NCBI GenBank assembly: GCA_947172415.1
Contig: OX359191.1
Location: 6,882,001-6,946,000 of the forward strand
Source: Chondrosia reniformis
Taxonomy: Eukaryota > Porifera > Demospongiae > Chondrillida > Chondrillidae
DNA: 64,000 bases
Direction: 5' to 3'
In this document: positions 1-13,500 of the stretch, in pieces
How positions within the stretch are numbered: position 1 is the first letter of the stretch
Layout: each line of letters starts with the position of its first letter
Made by a program: the position numbers and the translations under genes
The notes under the pieces: generated by a model
The model's database searches: none
What the model saw: the letters and a program-made list of their open reading frames with translations, nothing else
What the model was told of the DNA's origin: nothing

Positions 1-3
1 ACC

Positions 4-45
<42 letters not shown>
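4..45. repeat. (TAA)n microsatellite
   Basis: An almost uninterrupted run of TAA units in the intron just before the first visible exon of integrin gene A. Confidence 0.9.
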
Positions 46-47
<2 letters not shown>

Positions 48-67
48 TATATCTATCTTTTATATAG

Positions 68-3000
68 AATGAAGCCTTCAGTGATATCATACAGGTGTCG
101 CCTCAAAGGGTAAATCTGACATTGAGACCAGGTTAGTACACAACACTGTATTTCTTTTATGTAAATAAACTCACATGCAGCATACCGTATCAGAGAGTAT
201 ATATGACAATAATAGGGATGGCAAAAACATGGCCTCCCTATTATAACAACTGATCAAATGTTTAGCTATGTGTAATTTCTTTTACAGGACAGCCTCAAAG
301 GTTTAATCTCACTATCAAACCAGCACTCAACTTTCCCCTTGATGTTTACTTTCTGATGGATCATTCAAAGACAATGAAAAATGAGATAAAGGATTTAAGA
401 AACCAGATAATTAGTATTGGTAAGAATGGGGCTGTAATTTTGATCTAATCCTTCATTATTTGATGTCATCTTGCTGTGCATTAATGAGTGGTCTATATCA
501 TTGTTTTTCAAAAAAAGTTTCTCTTGAGTGTGATTCTTTGTACTTCATTTGTGTTGTTTGAATAGTGCCAAATATGAGGAAAATTTCTAAAGATTCCAGA
601 ATAGGATTTGGTGCATTTGTTGACAAACGGAGTGAACCTTTTGTCAGACCAGAATCTGACTTGTAAGCTGGCTTACCATCTGATGCTACAAATAAAGTCT
701 TTCAAAGAGAATTTCATATTATGCATAAAATCCTTTAAGTCAGAGAGATTTAGCATAATCTACTACGTACTGTATATTCAGTATATTGCATCCCTATACT
801 ATGTTTCATGTGTTCATGAGTGTGTCCTTCCTTATTAGGAGACCTTTCAAATGTAAGCTTTGCAGACCTGGAACTTACTCTTTTACTCACAAAGTATCGC
901 TCCAAAACTTTACCTTCACCGATACTAACAGAGGAACACAATCTGAGCTCTTTGTAAGTATTTCACTGAGAAAGCTACATTTGCTGCAGTACATACAGCA
1001 AATGATTCATTTAGGGGAGACTATGGGTCCCATTAAGTGAACTTTGGTTCCACCATTTTGCTAATTGTGCTCCTCAGGAGACATGAGTGGGCAGGGTAAA
1101 ATTTATAGTCAACTGATGAGGTTATTAATTTGTATTGTCAGTTATAATAGGTTATTTAGTAACTATTTACATATTTAAATATTAATGACTTTAGGTGAAG
1201 CTTGTAGTGTCTGAGATATCTTCCACTTTTGATAATCCTGAATCTGGTACAGATGCATTGCTTCAGACTGTAGTTTGCACTGATGTAAGTTTGAAGAAAC
1301 ATATTCGTGCATACACAGATACATATAATTTATTACAGTGACATGTGCTGGAAGGGGACTAGGCCAAGCTGGGGCCCACGAGTCACAAAAATACAGAATA
1401 ACAAAAATGATTTTAGTAAATTAGGAACTGCCATCATTCAATTATAAGCTATCTATAAATTCAATTGTAATTATAGATCTCCAATTCTTTACATATGCCT
1501 AGGTTAGGATTTCGGTGCCTTCACATACATCCCACTTAGTTAATCCTTCCATATATATATACTAGTCCAATCAGAAAACCTGCAAACTTAAAGACTGAGA
1601 CTTTCATGATTAATGTTTAAAATATTATTATACAATACATGCAGTATTTGATTATGATTATAATACATATGTTTCCTTTGTGTGGTTCCTCAATGGCTAA
1701 ACTCTTATGAGTATCAAGTAAAGTTTGAAATCTGATACCTTTTGAATAGAACAGTGTGGGACATTTTGTTTAATCAGTGATTTTATCTTATCTGATGTTA
1801 GATAGGGATGGTGGTGTTATATCTGTACTGTATATACAATGACCAATGAATGTCCTTGTACAATGAATGAAAGCCTAACCAATGCTATATATATTTATTG
1901 ATGTACGTACGTATGTATACATACAGCTGGTGGGATGGCGGCCATTTCCTGCAAGACACCTACTGATGTACATAACAGATGATGACTTGCACTTTGGATA
2001 CGATGGGAAGGTAATACCATATATAGTAACATGACTTACAAAGTCATAAAGCTACTTGTGCACTATATTATTGGTATCATATTATCTACGTATCTAAAGT
2101 GGGTAGGTAGTTTAGTAGGTAGATTGGTATAGGTAGATTGGTATACTACATAGTACACAGGTAAGTAGGTAGGTATTAGGTAGATTGGTAGGTAGGTAGG
2201 TAGGTAGGTAGGTAGGTAGGTAGGTAGGTAGGTAGGTAGATAGGTAGGTAGGTAGGTAGGTAGGTAGATTGGTATGTAGGTAGGTAGGTAGGTGGGTAGG
2301 TAGGTAGGTAGGTAGGTAGGTAGGTAGGTAGGTAGGTAGATAGGTAGGTAGGTAGGTAGGTAGGTAGGTAGGAGGTAGGAGGTAGGTAGGTAGGTAGGTA
2401 GGTAGGTAGGTAGGAGGTAGGTAGGTAGGTAGGTAGGTAGGTAGGTAGGTAGATAGGTAGGTAGGTAGGTAGGTGGGTAGGTAGATTGGTAGGTAGGTAT
2501 ATAATCTTTTGGGAGGAGTGTTACACTATTATATAAGGAACATGGATCATTTAATGAATCATTTCAACTTCATATATATAGATTGCTGGTATAGTTACTC
2601 CTCATGACGGTAAATGTCATATGGAAGGAAGAAATGACAACGATAGACTGGAAGAGCAGCTGCGAGGACAGTATGACTACACAGCAGCTGAAAGACTGGT
2701 AAGAATTAATCCCTTGGCAACATGTATGGACCAATATTTGTTCCAACCCTTAATTACATACTACCCTCCATATATCCCATTCTCTACTTGGTTTATGTAA
2801 TTATATAGGATTATCCTTCAATATCAATGCTGAATTCTAAGCTTGTGGAAAAAGAAATTAATGTAATTTTTGGTATCTCTGCACTGGATGGCAATAGTGA
2901 TGGTGAAATTTTCAACAAATATCAGGTAACTTAGTCTAGTAAATGGAAATTATATATAGTTGTATATAGTCCTACAGTGGCAGTAGGTTAATCCAGGCTC

Positions 3001-6000
3001 TATACTTGTCTATTGATCCTTTTAATAACTACCTCAAACAGTTTAATTGTGAGAAGCACAAAGGCTAAGTCAAGTCCAGTTATTGACTTTCATTAATGCT
3101 TCTTCAACCAAAGAGTGAACTGGCCAATTTATTGTTATATCTACAGCTAGTAATAGGTTCATAATGTATAGTCAATTGAACACCTTTTCTTGCCAAACTT
3201 TATCCAATTCTATCTTGTCAACTTTTTTAAGGAGAGAGACTGACAATTTGTTACCTGCATTGTTTAAGAGCCTATAACTTATGCTAATGGTGCAGTACAG
3301 TCCAGTGGGAAGTAAAATTAACAATATACGTATATAAGGATGTCCATTTGCTATATAGCATAAAGTGGACATTTGTATTATAGCAGACCCAGTATATTCG
3401 TATATATATATAGCAATTAGAACAATCTTCATTGTATATAGTCTCATTATTTCTATATTTATTGTGGTCTATTTAAGCTACAAGTCGCTACTCTATGATT
3501 GGATGGTTTTAAATACACATTTGTCTCACTTTTTAACAGAACAATTGTGTATGACTCATGCAGATCGAGACTAGTTCATGTACTGTATTATTGTAAATGC
3601 AGGAGTATTTGTACATTAAAGCTCTTTTTATTTTTAAATTTATTACTACAATTATGTTGTGATTTCTCATGTCAATGGCTAGACAATATATTAAGCATGT
3701 GTGTATTGAAATATGTGTCGGTAATACAATCACTGCATGTACTGTAAAAGCAGACTAGAGTTATTAAATGAAGTGTAAATTGTAATATGCATATACCTTT
3801 GTATATAGAATCTCTCCAGCCAGATTCCAAACACTTTTGTTCAACCAATCAACAAGAACAGATTAGAGTTCTTTGAAGCATTGGATGAAGCCTACAAGGT
3901 ATATGAACATCTATATATACTTAGCCTTTGTACTGTATATAGCTAAATTTTTGCAATTGGTGTTACTATGCTGAACTATATATGTATTCTTTATCAATAT
4001 AATATGTGTATAATATGTAACTATGTAACCTTCATAGACCATTTCATCTCGAATTGAACTTGAAGCTGCCCTGCCGAGTACTTTACAGGGTTTACGGGTG
4101 AGATACTTTGTGAATTGCTCTGGAGAGTGGGTAGAATCCTCAAAATGCAGCAATATAGCAGAAGAAACCACATTTGAGGTTGAGATCACAGCTCTTCAGT
4201 GCACTCCAGAGCTAAAGAAGGGACAAACGTATGTATCTCCAGAGCAACAGTAACGTAGCATATCCACTATATATATACGTATAATATCATTAGAATTTTA
4301 ATGATTACATACTTTTATTATATATACGTATATATATTCCCTACTGATGTATAGGGGGAAGTCATAATACATTGATTTTCTTATTTATCTTTATAGTTTT
4401 TCAATTTCTACTGGACTTTATGGATCAATGGAAGTCCATGTTAGCACCATTTGTGACTGTGAATGTGATTCTATGCTTGTAAGTATAGATATATATAGTG
4501 CACACACACATATACGTACATACGTAATGCGTATATACGTATATACACATATACATTTATTGCTGAAGAAGACCTACGGGTCGAAACATCCTAATTCTTT
4601 GATTTATAATAAGTGTTGCTGATGCTCAAATCATATCCAACCAACCAATACACATATACGTATGTACCTACATATTAATATACAATTATATATATTGTGC
4701 AATAATTTTTGATATATATATATATACATACATACATACATATACAGTGCAAGTTACAATACAATTATACGAATGTGCCAAAAATGTACAAACTGTGTAA
4801 TTTGCATTTATGATAGAGAGTAATCTTTTCTTTGACAATCAATCCCTTAGGAAACCAATTCAGATAATTGTTCTAACCATGGAAGTCTCGTCTGTGGTAA
4901 ATGTTTTTGTAATGAACAAAGGTAAATATGAGTTATTACATATTCCTGTACTCAACACATACGTACATTTCCATGACTGATTATGTTGTATTATTTATGT
5001 ATTACATTTATAATAAACAGATTTGGTGACAAGTGTCAGTGTGGGGTTAGTGGAAATGAGACATCATCTACTCAATGCAGGTGAGTAATGTAATATGTAT
5101 ATGTACTTTGTCTTCCTTCCATCCATCCATCCATCCATCCATCCATCCATCCATCCATCCATCCATCCATCCATCCATCCATCCATCCATCCATCCATCC
5201 ATCCATCCATCCATCCATCCATCCATCCATCCATCCATCCATCCATCCATCCATCTATCCATCCATCCATCCATCCATCTCCCTTGATCCCACAGAGCTA
5301 TCAATGGTAAGGTATGTTCCGGTCCCGTTGCTGGTGAATGTATTTGTGGAGTGTGTGCCTGTAACACCAATGTTGGAGGCAATCCAGGACATTATTATTT
5401 TGGAGATAATTGTGAGTGCAACAACTTTCAGTGTGATAAAGATGACAAAGGAAGATTTTGCAGTGGTAAGTAGACAGTATAGCAACCAATATCATATTGT
5501 GTCGCCACTTTGCATAATACAATGTATATTTTGTATATGTGCTGATATTATTGCCCATTTCTATGTAAGTATTGTACCATAACCTTTTTATTGCCGTCAA
5601 TATAGGTAATGGTGTATGTGGATGCAATGGCCTTTGCACTTGTGACCTTGCCCCTTCTGGTAGACCATATACTGGTGAGAACTGCAATTGCTATCCAGAT
5701 GATGATACCTGCAGGGCAACTCCAGATGGAGTGAGTACAGTTTCTTTGTTCTCTGATAATTGTCTAAAGTGTGTTTATTAGCTGAACACAGACCTCACTG
5801 TGAACCTCTGAAGTTAGGAAATTTCCTTTCGGTGGAAATTTCCTAAATTCAGAGGTTTAGTTACAGTTGCAATTGATTAAATGAATTAACTGTGGAATCC
5901 ATACATTATGAGCATTAATACACTCAGACATGAGTCTGTTAAGAGGACAGGTGTGCTTATATAAAAACATACATAAAGAAAGTCATTGCAGTTAAAATGT

Positions 6001-7409
6001 TGGTTATTATATACTCCCTTTTTATTTTCCTTTCCATATTTTTAGCATGTAACTGTTTTATTCATTGAACATGCATTACGTATTTGTGCCTTCCGTAGGA
6101 GATATGCTCAGGACATGGGTCGTGTGAGTGTGGATCTTGTTCTTGTCAGAAAGGCTTTGGTGGCAAGCACTGTGAAATATGTATCAATGCCACTGTAAGT
6201 GTACATTTCTACCTAGTATGTGTAAATACATTTCTACCTAGTATGTATACGTATATACATTTCTAGCAAGTGTGTATATATATATATACATTTCTGCAAA
6301 GTGTCAGCTTGTGTGAAAATATGTATGATGTTATGAATTTATTTTTAAGTCATATAGTTTGTGTTTAAATGATATAGATATTTAGTTATTCTTTTTATCT
6401 TTTGACTGTCTCCGTGAATTGACCTTTCTTAAATCTGTTTTTGCAATTTCAGCTTCCAGTACAATTGATTAAACCCATACAATTAGCATAGAAATTCCAA
6501 ACAGAATCACATTTGATTGTTTTAATCAATTTTACAGATCTGTGGAGATGATACATGCTCAACACATGAGGAGTGTATCAAGTGTGCCATTGAGATAAAA
6601 GATCAGAAAGTAGTTCAAAGAGAAAAGCTTTCAGAAGATTGCCAAAAGCACTGTAGTAACAAAACCATTATTTTAGGCATAGTGACAAAGGAAATGAAAG
6701 AAGGGAAGAGTTTACTTCTATGTACAGTCAACCTTGCCAGTGGATGTAGTGGCGTCCTATACTTGGCAGTTAAAGGCAAAAATACACTCTATGTTGATAA
6801 AAGCATTAGTAAGTATGCCACCATATATGTTTTCTGTTTATCAGTGAAACTGGACACCACACACTCAGACATTGTTCAACTCTTTTAAGCTACTTACTTG
6901 CCATGACCTACCAATTTTTGGTATGCCAAAGGTACCCCTATATTGTTTTCAGAAATTATGTTAACGTATGGCCATGGCTTCCTGTTCGTAATCTTGTATA
7001 TATATAATATATAGTGTAACTTGCACTGTATATATATTATTAATTTTTATATTTTAAGTGCACCATTTGTATGTATATATTTGCTAAAATTAGTACGTAT
7101 TCTATTTAAAGAGTCTTATGTTACACACTTATTTTTATAGGTTGCCAAAATATTGTTCCAATTTATGTGATTGTGGCTCCCATAATAGCTGGCTTGCTTC
7201 TCTTTGCACTCATCTGTTTGATTCTAGTCAAGCTATATCTCACTTTCCTTGATTATCGTGAGTACAAGTCTTTCAAAAAGGAAATCAAGGAAACTAAATT
7301 TGGAGAAGTTAGTGCCACGTTTATCATGACTTACGTACATATAACAAAACTTTCTCTGCATGTAAACTACTCCATGATGGTGTAAACCTCGTAATTTACA
7401 TGTTTGTAT

Positions 7410-7456
<47 letters not shown>

Positions 7457-8052
7457 TGTGTGTGTGTCCACATATACATTGATCCAGACACACATACACA
7501 CATACACACCTACACACACACACATATATAAATATACCTACCATAATGGCATTGCAGTGCTGAATTATAGAGTACATGTATACAAATCCATTGTCAATTG
7601 CAAATGTGAATCCACAAATCTTGTTTATACAATTGATGAATATAATTTTATTTGGTTACATTTAGTTTGAAAGCCCGATATATCGAGCTGCATGGCAGAC
7701 ATTTTACTGTCCTATGTTTCCTGGCAACCTGGAAAGAGGGTTAATTGGTTCAGTTCCACGTGAGCAGACAGCTGATATAACTGATGAATCCATTAGACAT
7801 TCACTTCCTAGTCTCCGAGGAGAGAGTCCCAAACCCTCCCCCTTGCTGACCAAGAGAATGCCAGTCAGCAAATCTGTGCCGATGCTGTGTGATGAGCCAA
7901 AACCAGAACCACGTCAAAAAGAGGTTAAGCCACACCCCCTTGCAAAATCACAACAGAAGAGTGGAGAGAATGATGTAGACAGTCCAGAATCTAATGACGT
8001 CAAATATCTAGATAACCTCATTGAGAGTTTGTCTACTGATGACTTACATTAA
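68..8052 (+). CDS. Integrin beta subunit A (5' partial, 19 exons visible)
   Basis: Cell-surface adhesion receptor chain that would pair with an integrin alpha chain. Exons: 68-131, 288-419, 566-662, 839-953, 1195-1284, 1927-2010, 2582-2698, 2809-2925, 3809-3898, 4038-4228, 4397-4478, 4851-4921, 5021-5080, 5296-5465, 5606-5730, 6099-6194, 6538-6808, 7141-7307, 7666-8052. All phases join, giving 841 codons to a TAA stop. Visible domains are the beta-I domain ([12 protein letters not shown] for the MIDAS loop, NPESG at the synergy metal site, YITDD strand), hybrid domain, cysteine-rich EGF modules, beta-tail domain, one transmembrane helix (exon 7141-7307) and a long cytoplasmic tail. Signal peptide and PSI exons lie before the window. 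The MIDAS reads D-x-S-x-T rather than DxSxS, and the tail has SPIY where NPxY is usual. Family assignment is secure; ligand and partner are unknown. Confidence 0.95.
2100..2505. repeat. (GGTA)n microsatellite, about 400 bp
   Basis: Imperfect tetranucleotide array with interspersed GATT and GGAGGTA variants, inside the integrin A intron between exons 1927-2010 and 2582-2698. Confidence 0.95.
4563..4650 (+). repeat. Dispersed repeat with hammerhead-like core, copy 1
   Basis: Begins CTGAAGA, followed by a GACC/GGTC stem with a TACG loop, then GAAAC. A related downstream block contains GTTGCTGATGCT. The same order recurs at 16101-16180, and the core alone recurs on the minus strand at 28217-28250. 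The CTGANGA, stem II and GAAA order is that of a hammerhead ribozyme core. Cleavage activity is not shown, and a conserved SINE tail is an alternative. It lies in an intron of integrin A. Confidence 0.5.
5117..5280. repeat. (ATCC)n microsatellite in integrin A intron
   Basis: About 40 units directly upstream of exon 5296-5465. The paralogous intron of integrin B holds the same repeat at 17101-17300. Open frames reading HPSI or MDGW repeats here are artefacts of a 12-base reading period. Confidence 0.95.
5805..5855 (+). repeat. Near-perfect 22-bp hairpin in integrin A intron
   Basis: Arms 5805-5826 and 5834-5855 are inverted complements with one G-T wobble, separated by the 7-base loop TTTCGGT. 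It lies between exons 5606-5730 and 6099-6194. It could be a foldback element or a structured intronic RNA; nothing coding overlaps it. Confidence 0.75.
7401..7530. repeat. (TG)n then (CA)n microsatellite
   Basis: A TG/TATG run to about 7467 is followed by CA-rich sequence from about 7488, forming a loose inverted pair in the last intron of integrin A. Confidence 0.85.
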
Positions 8053-10598
8053 ACAACAACCACACTTCATGCATGCATTTCATAGTAATACGGACCTTTC
8101 TACCAATTTATTTGTTGTTTTTTCAACCCATCAATTCCATTACATGTTGTCTGTCAAATGTAGTACAGTTTTTGAGTTGCCTCTGGTGTGTATCCATTAT
8201 TTTCTATATTATAATATAAAATAATTTATAATGCAATCATTTAATTTAGCTGACTACTGCAGATTATTATTATTTTGTGCGAACATCATCAGTAGTGGCT
8301 GACACACCCAAACCCTCCCACCCACACAAATGTTATCCTGGAGCTGTTATAAATATATACATATATATCCCTTAATTCTCATATCAACTTGCAATTGGAA
8401 TAAATGCTTTGTAACCAGGCTTCATGAGATTAACACATGTATTATATATCACAAACTAAATGGTTGAAAGTTATAACTTCAAAGATTGCCAACTGCGTGA
8501 TTACTGAGTATTTAATTGCTTCGGTAAGCACATTCTAAGATTTGATATGGTATAACTTACCGTGTTATATTTGCACTATACATACCTATATAATTGTGAT
8601 TATACACTATTTATACAGCATCTTATCAGAAATTGAACACAAAGCAAATTGAAATATTAATTAACTCTCAGACCTGATCGAATTATAATAGCTTATATCT
8701 CTTTTTGATTATTCTCATCAAAGATCATACTTAATTAATGACTTGATTTATTAAGTAGTTGAAATGAATTATATAATTACGTACATTGTTATCTAGTAGA
8801 TAGATTTTCTTTGCATAACAAAATGTATAATATATGTGAGCGTATGAATTATATACGTATGTAATAATTTACTTTCAGTGCAACTGCATATGGAGCTATA
8901 GCTAGTCTATATAAGCTTTGACCACTAATTCTATGTACATACGTATATACGTATACAAATCCTATATATATAATTACCAACTTACAATCTATTGAGAGTA
9001 TAAGAAAGAATATTTCTATACAAAATTATCATTGTTGCATGTGTATATGTTATCATTACTATATAAGACATAGTAAGTTTTAAAGTTCCCATTCTAATAT
9101 GCTGATCAACAACGTTACTATGTGTGATAAAACAATAATTCTGTATTATATAAACATACTGTACAGTATACAGTACACTTATAATTTCCTATAGGTTTTC
9201 TATAGTCCTATGGCATTTTATATGCAGACTTTGTCCTCTGTTTTCTAACAAACGGAGGCCTAAATGAAAATCCCTTAATTTAAAATGAGTTTTATACCCT
9301 AAACTTTATGATAATATACCCATTCTGTTTCTAGGTCCTTTCTTGGAGCCATATGAATTATTAAATTATATTATATTATATTATTTATTTATTTATATTA
9401 GATTACCTTAGTATATTGTAACTTGTACTATACTATGGTGACCATGTAGATATGTATATGTGGTATATATTGATAATGGGTCTTCTACATGTACGTACGT
9501 ATATAAATATATATGATATACTGTAGGTATAAAAAGTTGATAGCTTCCTATAGATTAGTATCAGTTAGTACCACTTCCGCTTACACTTTCAATGTTTCTT
9601 GGAATTTTTATTAGGTTTCTTTGATAATCCAATTAAGCATGACTTAATTAGACCTTTATTTTATTCAATAAACAATTTAATTGAAAGCATTCATACGTAA
9701 ATATGGTATGTACAGTCTACATATATTATATATATAGACACATTACTGCTATCAAGTTTGCTATATATATATTGCTTTGCAAATTTTGAAGAGCCCTCCT
9801 ATAGTACATGGAGTTGATTAAATACCTGTGAAAAGATTGGATGGATATATACCTCTTCCAGTGATATTATATATCGGCTCCATATTACATGCAATATGTA
9901 TATTAATTAAATAGCAAATACTAGTATCTTTAATTAAGTTTTGATGCCAAGGTTATCAGGTTAGGAGGCTCCTGTCATATCTACAAAGAGTCTGTGCTTT
10001 TCAATGATAGTAAACAGCATCCTTGTTATTCCACACAGTGTGTTAATCCCAGCACCAACACCCTCTCATTGCCATTGCAAGAGTACCAGAGTGGAGTCAA
10101 TATACACATTCCTCACTCTATGGCTTTCTCATGAGGAGTTTAACAGAAAAAGACTGTCTCTTAAGGTGTCATATAAGATGAAGAGTGGGTATTCCCAGTA
10201 ACAACTGTCAGGCCCAGTTGAGCAGAAAAGAAGATGCTTTTATCCCCATCCAAAGCTCCAGCTCACCAGCCCATATAGGCATTTTACTGTAGATTAGATG
10301 TCATCTGTAGGAAATGGTGTTACATAAAGGAATATACGTATAAATGTACATACAAATGGATATGTACGTATGTATGTATGTACATGTATGTTTAAAATAT
10401 GTACCTTTAATATGTCTACTGTATGCACATCTCTGAATGTATATATCTATTTATTAGCATTATGTTTCAGATAAAAATTCTTCTCCCCAGACTGATGTAA
10501 TTGACTGTTTGTATGGCTTCACTTCCAGCAAGCACTATATAAATGAGGAAATAGCTCTTACCTCCTAAATATTCATTATATAGCTCTTATATATAGTA
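8053..10598. other. Intergenic spacer between the integrin genes
   Basis: About 2.5 kb of AT-rich sequence with many TACGTA and TATATA palindromes and no open frame resembling a protein. It should hold the 3' UTR of integrin A and the promoter of integrin B. A degraded copy of interspersed repeat family A lies near 10184-10280 (it includes CATCCAAAGCTC). No TATA box or polyadenylation site could be placed with confidence. Confidence 0.7.
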
Positions 10599-13500
10599 AT
10601 GATGTGCCAGCTTAGACTAATAGGATTATTTCTGATCAGCTTTGGGCTCTTCTTTAACGGACAAGCACAGTCACTATTAGAAAGTGAGTTGAATATTAGT
10701 ACATATATACTTATACAGAGATTAATCTAGCATGTGTAATATAATTTTGTATATTTAATTTTGAGATTATTTTACACATTAAGATATATATCCTCAGCTA
10801 AACTGTGCTGCTCATGATCAGTTACGCAGCGATCAAGTTAATATATTTACTCCACTTTGAGTATATGTCTCCAAATGTGCGTAGCCCTACTTGTATTGGT
10901 ACATATTTTTAACTGTACGTATATATGGGACAAAACAGAATATATAGATATACAGCTTGTATATCTATATTATGGACTCTCTTATATAGTCACTTCTCAG
11001 TGACTATAGGTATACCTATATCAACATCATATTTTAAATGTATTACTCTGTAGGTTCTGATTGTACTCAACTAAAAAATTGCTCTAAATGTATCCAATCA
11101 AGTCTGAGATGTAAATGGTGTACACAGCTGGTAAGTTTTAGATAAGCTAAAGTTTAGAGTATGTTCATAACAAGGTAGAAATCACTTACTTGTTATACTT
11201 GTCAGCAGCGTTTTACAGGCTCAAGATGCATACCCCAGACCGCTATTTCTCTGTGTAATCAGTTTTTTGATCCAAAAGGAAGCCAAAATGCACTAAAGGT
11301 ATGCTTTGTTCCTTTCCTATTTCATCTGTCACACTTATTTGAGGTATAGATTATAGTAATGCAATATAGCTATACAGTACCAGGTAGTGTATATATTGAA
11401 CCCATACACCAAAAGACTAATTATAAGATTGAAGGACTGTCTGTCTGTATTGTAGAGACCTTTATACATTATGCACTAAGACTTCATGTATATAGGTTAA
11501 TGAGAAAATTATGTCATCATTACATGATAACAGCTATACTAATGCCATCATCAGTATAGGAAGCTAGGTATTCTATTAGCTGCCTAGTTAGGACATTAAA
11601 AGTGAAATATTTATCTCAGGAATTCATTTTTTGATGAACTTTTATGTATTTTCTTAAGGTTTATGAAATATACCTAGACAAAAGTATTTTAGTGGTACTT
11701 GCCATATGGTATGCTGTAATTTAATTAATTATTGACAGTATTGTCATATACATGTGACATAGTAGTCTTAAATTAGCTAAGAGGTAGGTTTTGATGTCTG
11801 ATCTGACATAATGGTTTACAGACTGCAGTATAATCTAATTCAACTTTGGATATCCTGACTGCTGTTACACCACCACGAGTCTGCTTGCGCTAAGCACTCC
11901 ATAGTTATATACAGATACCTATATAGTTGCAGGCTCTATACAAGAGCCTAGTATATAATACATATACCTATATATGTCTAAATATTTGTAAGAGTCTATC
12001 CCTCTTTCATTTATATACCATTTATCCAAATGTATTGTTCCCATGCAGTTAAACTGCAATATTGAACTATATATATGGTTGTATAGGTAAAATGTCTTCT
12101 CCTTGTATGGTTTGCACTATTCTGTTTGTAGCATCTGTGTCATATATATTTCATTTGCCCACTGTTGTTTGTGTATATAGACAGAAAACTTGATTTAATG
12201 TTGAACATGAATATCAGATGTATACTATGTTCAGTTCTCAGAAAATCTATTACTTTAATTCCTTTTATTTTCACATCCAATTAGGAAGAGGAATTCAGTG
12301 ATGACATTCAGATATCACCTCAGCAAATAGATCTCATACTGAGACCAGGTATTAAATTATGTGTACATACGTATACAGTGTATATAAATACATAAGATAT
12401 TGTTATTATACAAATAATATATATGTAAATAGTGTACAGTATATAGAATGTATACGTCTACATACATATTATTAACATATACACCATGCAGTTATGTAGC
12501 AGAATAACTGATGAGCATACGTATACGTATATATTATATGTATGTGTGTAGGTATTCCTGAGACATTCAATGTCACTGTAAAACCTGCCCCCAACTTCCC
12601 GCTAGACGTATATTTCCTTATGGATTTCTCATTCTCCATGAAGAATGATCTACAAACCTTAAGGGGACTGGTATCTAATCTAGGTGAGTGGAAATAAACA
12701 CTAAATATTTGCTTTTAATGATCCAGTCAATTTTAAATGGAAAACAATATTTAGACTTCAGTTTTCAATGTTATTCATAATACATACGTAGATGACTATT
12801 GAGCTTATGCTCAAATTTAGTGCTTAATGGAATAATATCATGTAACAACATCTAAATTGGCTCTATCCTTCTTAATTTAATACAATTTCCTGCAGATATC
12901 CTATATTAGTATGTATTATACTGTATTACTAGTATGAATATATTATACATATGTACTTGATCAATAGAATTCTCATTTTCATAGCCCGTAAACTTCGAGA
13001 AATTTCTACAGATTACAGAATAGGATTTGGATCATTTGTTGATAAGGAAACAGATCCATTCGAATTTCAAAATTTTTTCAAGTATGTATAGTCAACCTCA
13101 TATATACATATATAAAGTTTATAATGCACATATACTGTACATACATATATGGCATTTAGTTATATTCATGTACACGTACATAGGAAGAAGAACCCTTGTG
13201 GTGGAAATGAGGATTGTGTCAAATCTTATGCTTTCCAAAATCATCTCAGCCTTAATAACAATATTAGAAACCTTTCGGTAGGGTTATATATGTATATACA
13301 TATATGTTACCATATGCATATATACATATATATAGTTTACTAGTTTGGCTATATACGTACGTATATATATATATATATATATATACATTCCAGTTAACTT
13401 TTTTTAGCTAGCATCATTAAGATCAATTCCATTTACAGGCCAATATAGTATGTGCCTCTTATTATTGTATTATATTGATGCCTTAATGCCATGGTCAAAA

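Noticed and set aside
5064-5382. Open frames of HPSI or MDGW repeats on both strands, also at 16926-17606
   Set aside because: They are readings of the (ATCC)n microsatellites in integrin introns, with no start context or family.
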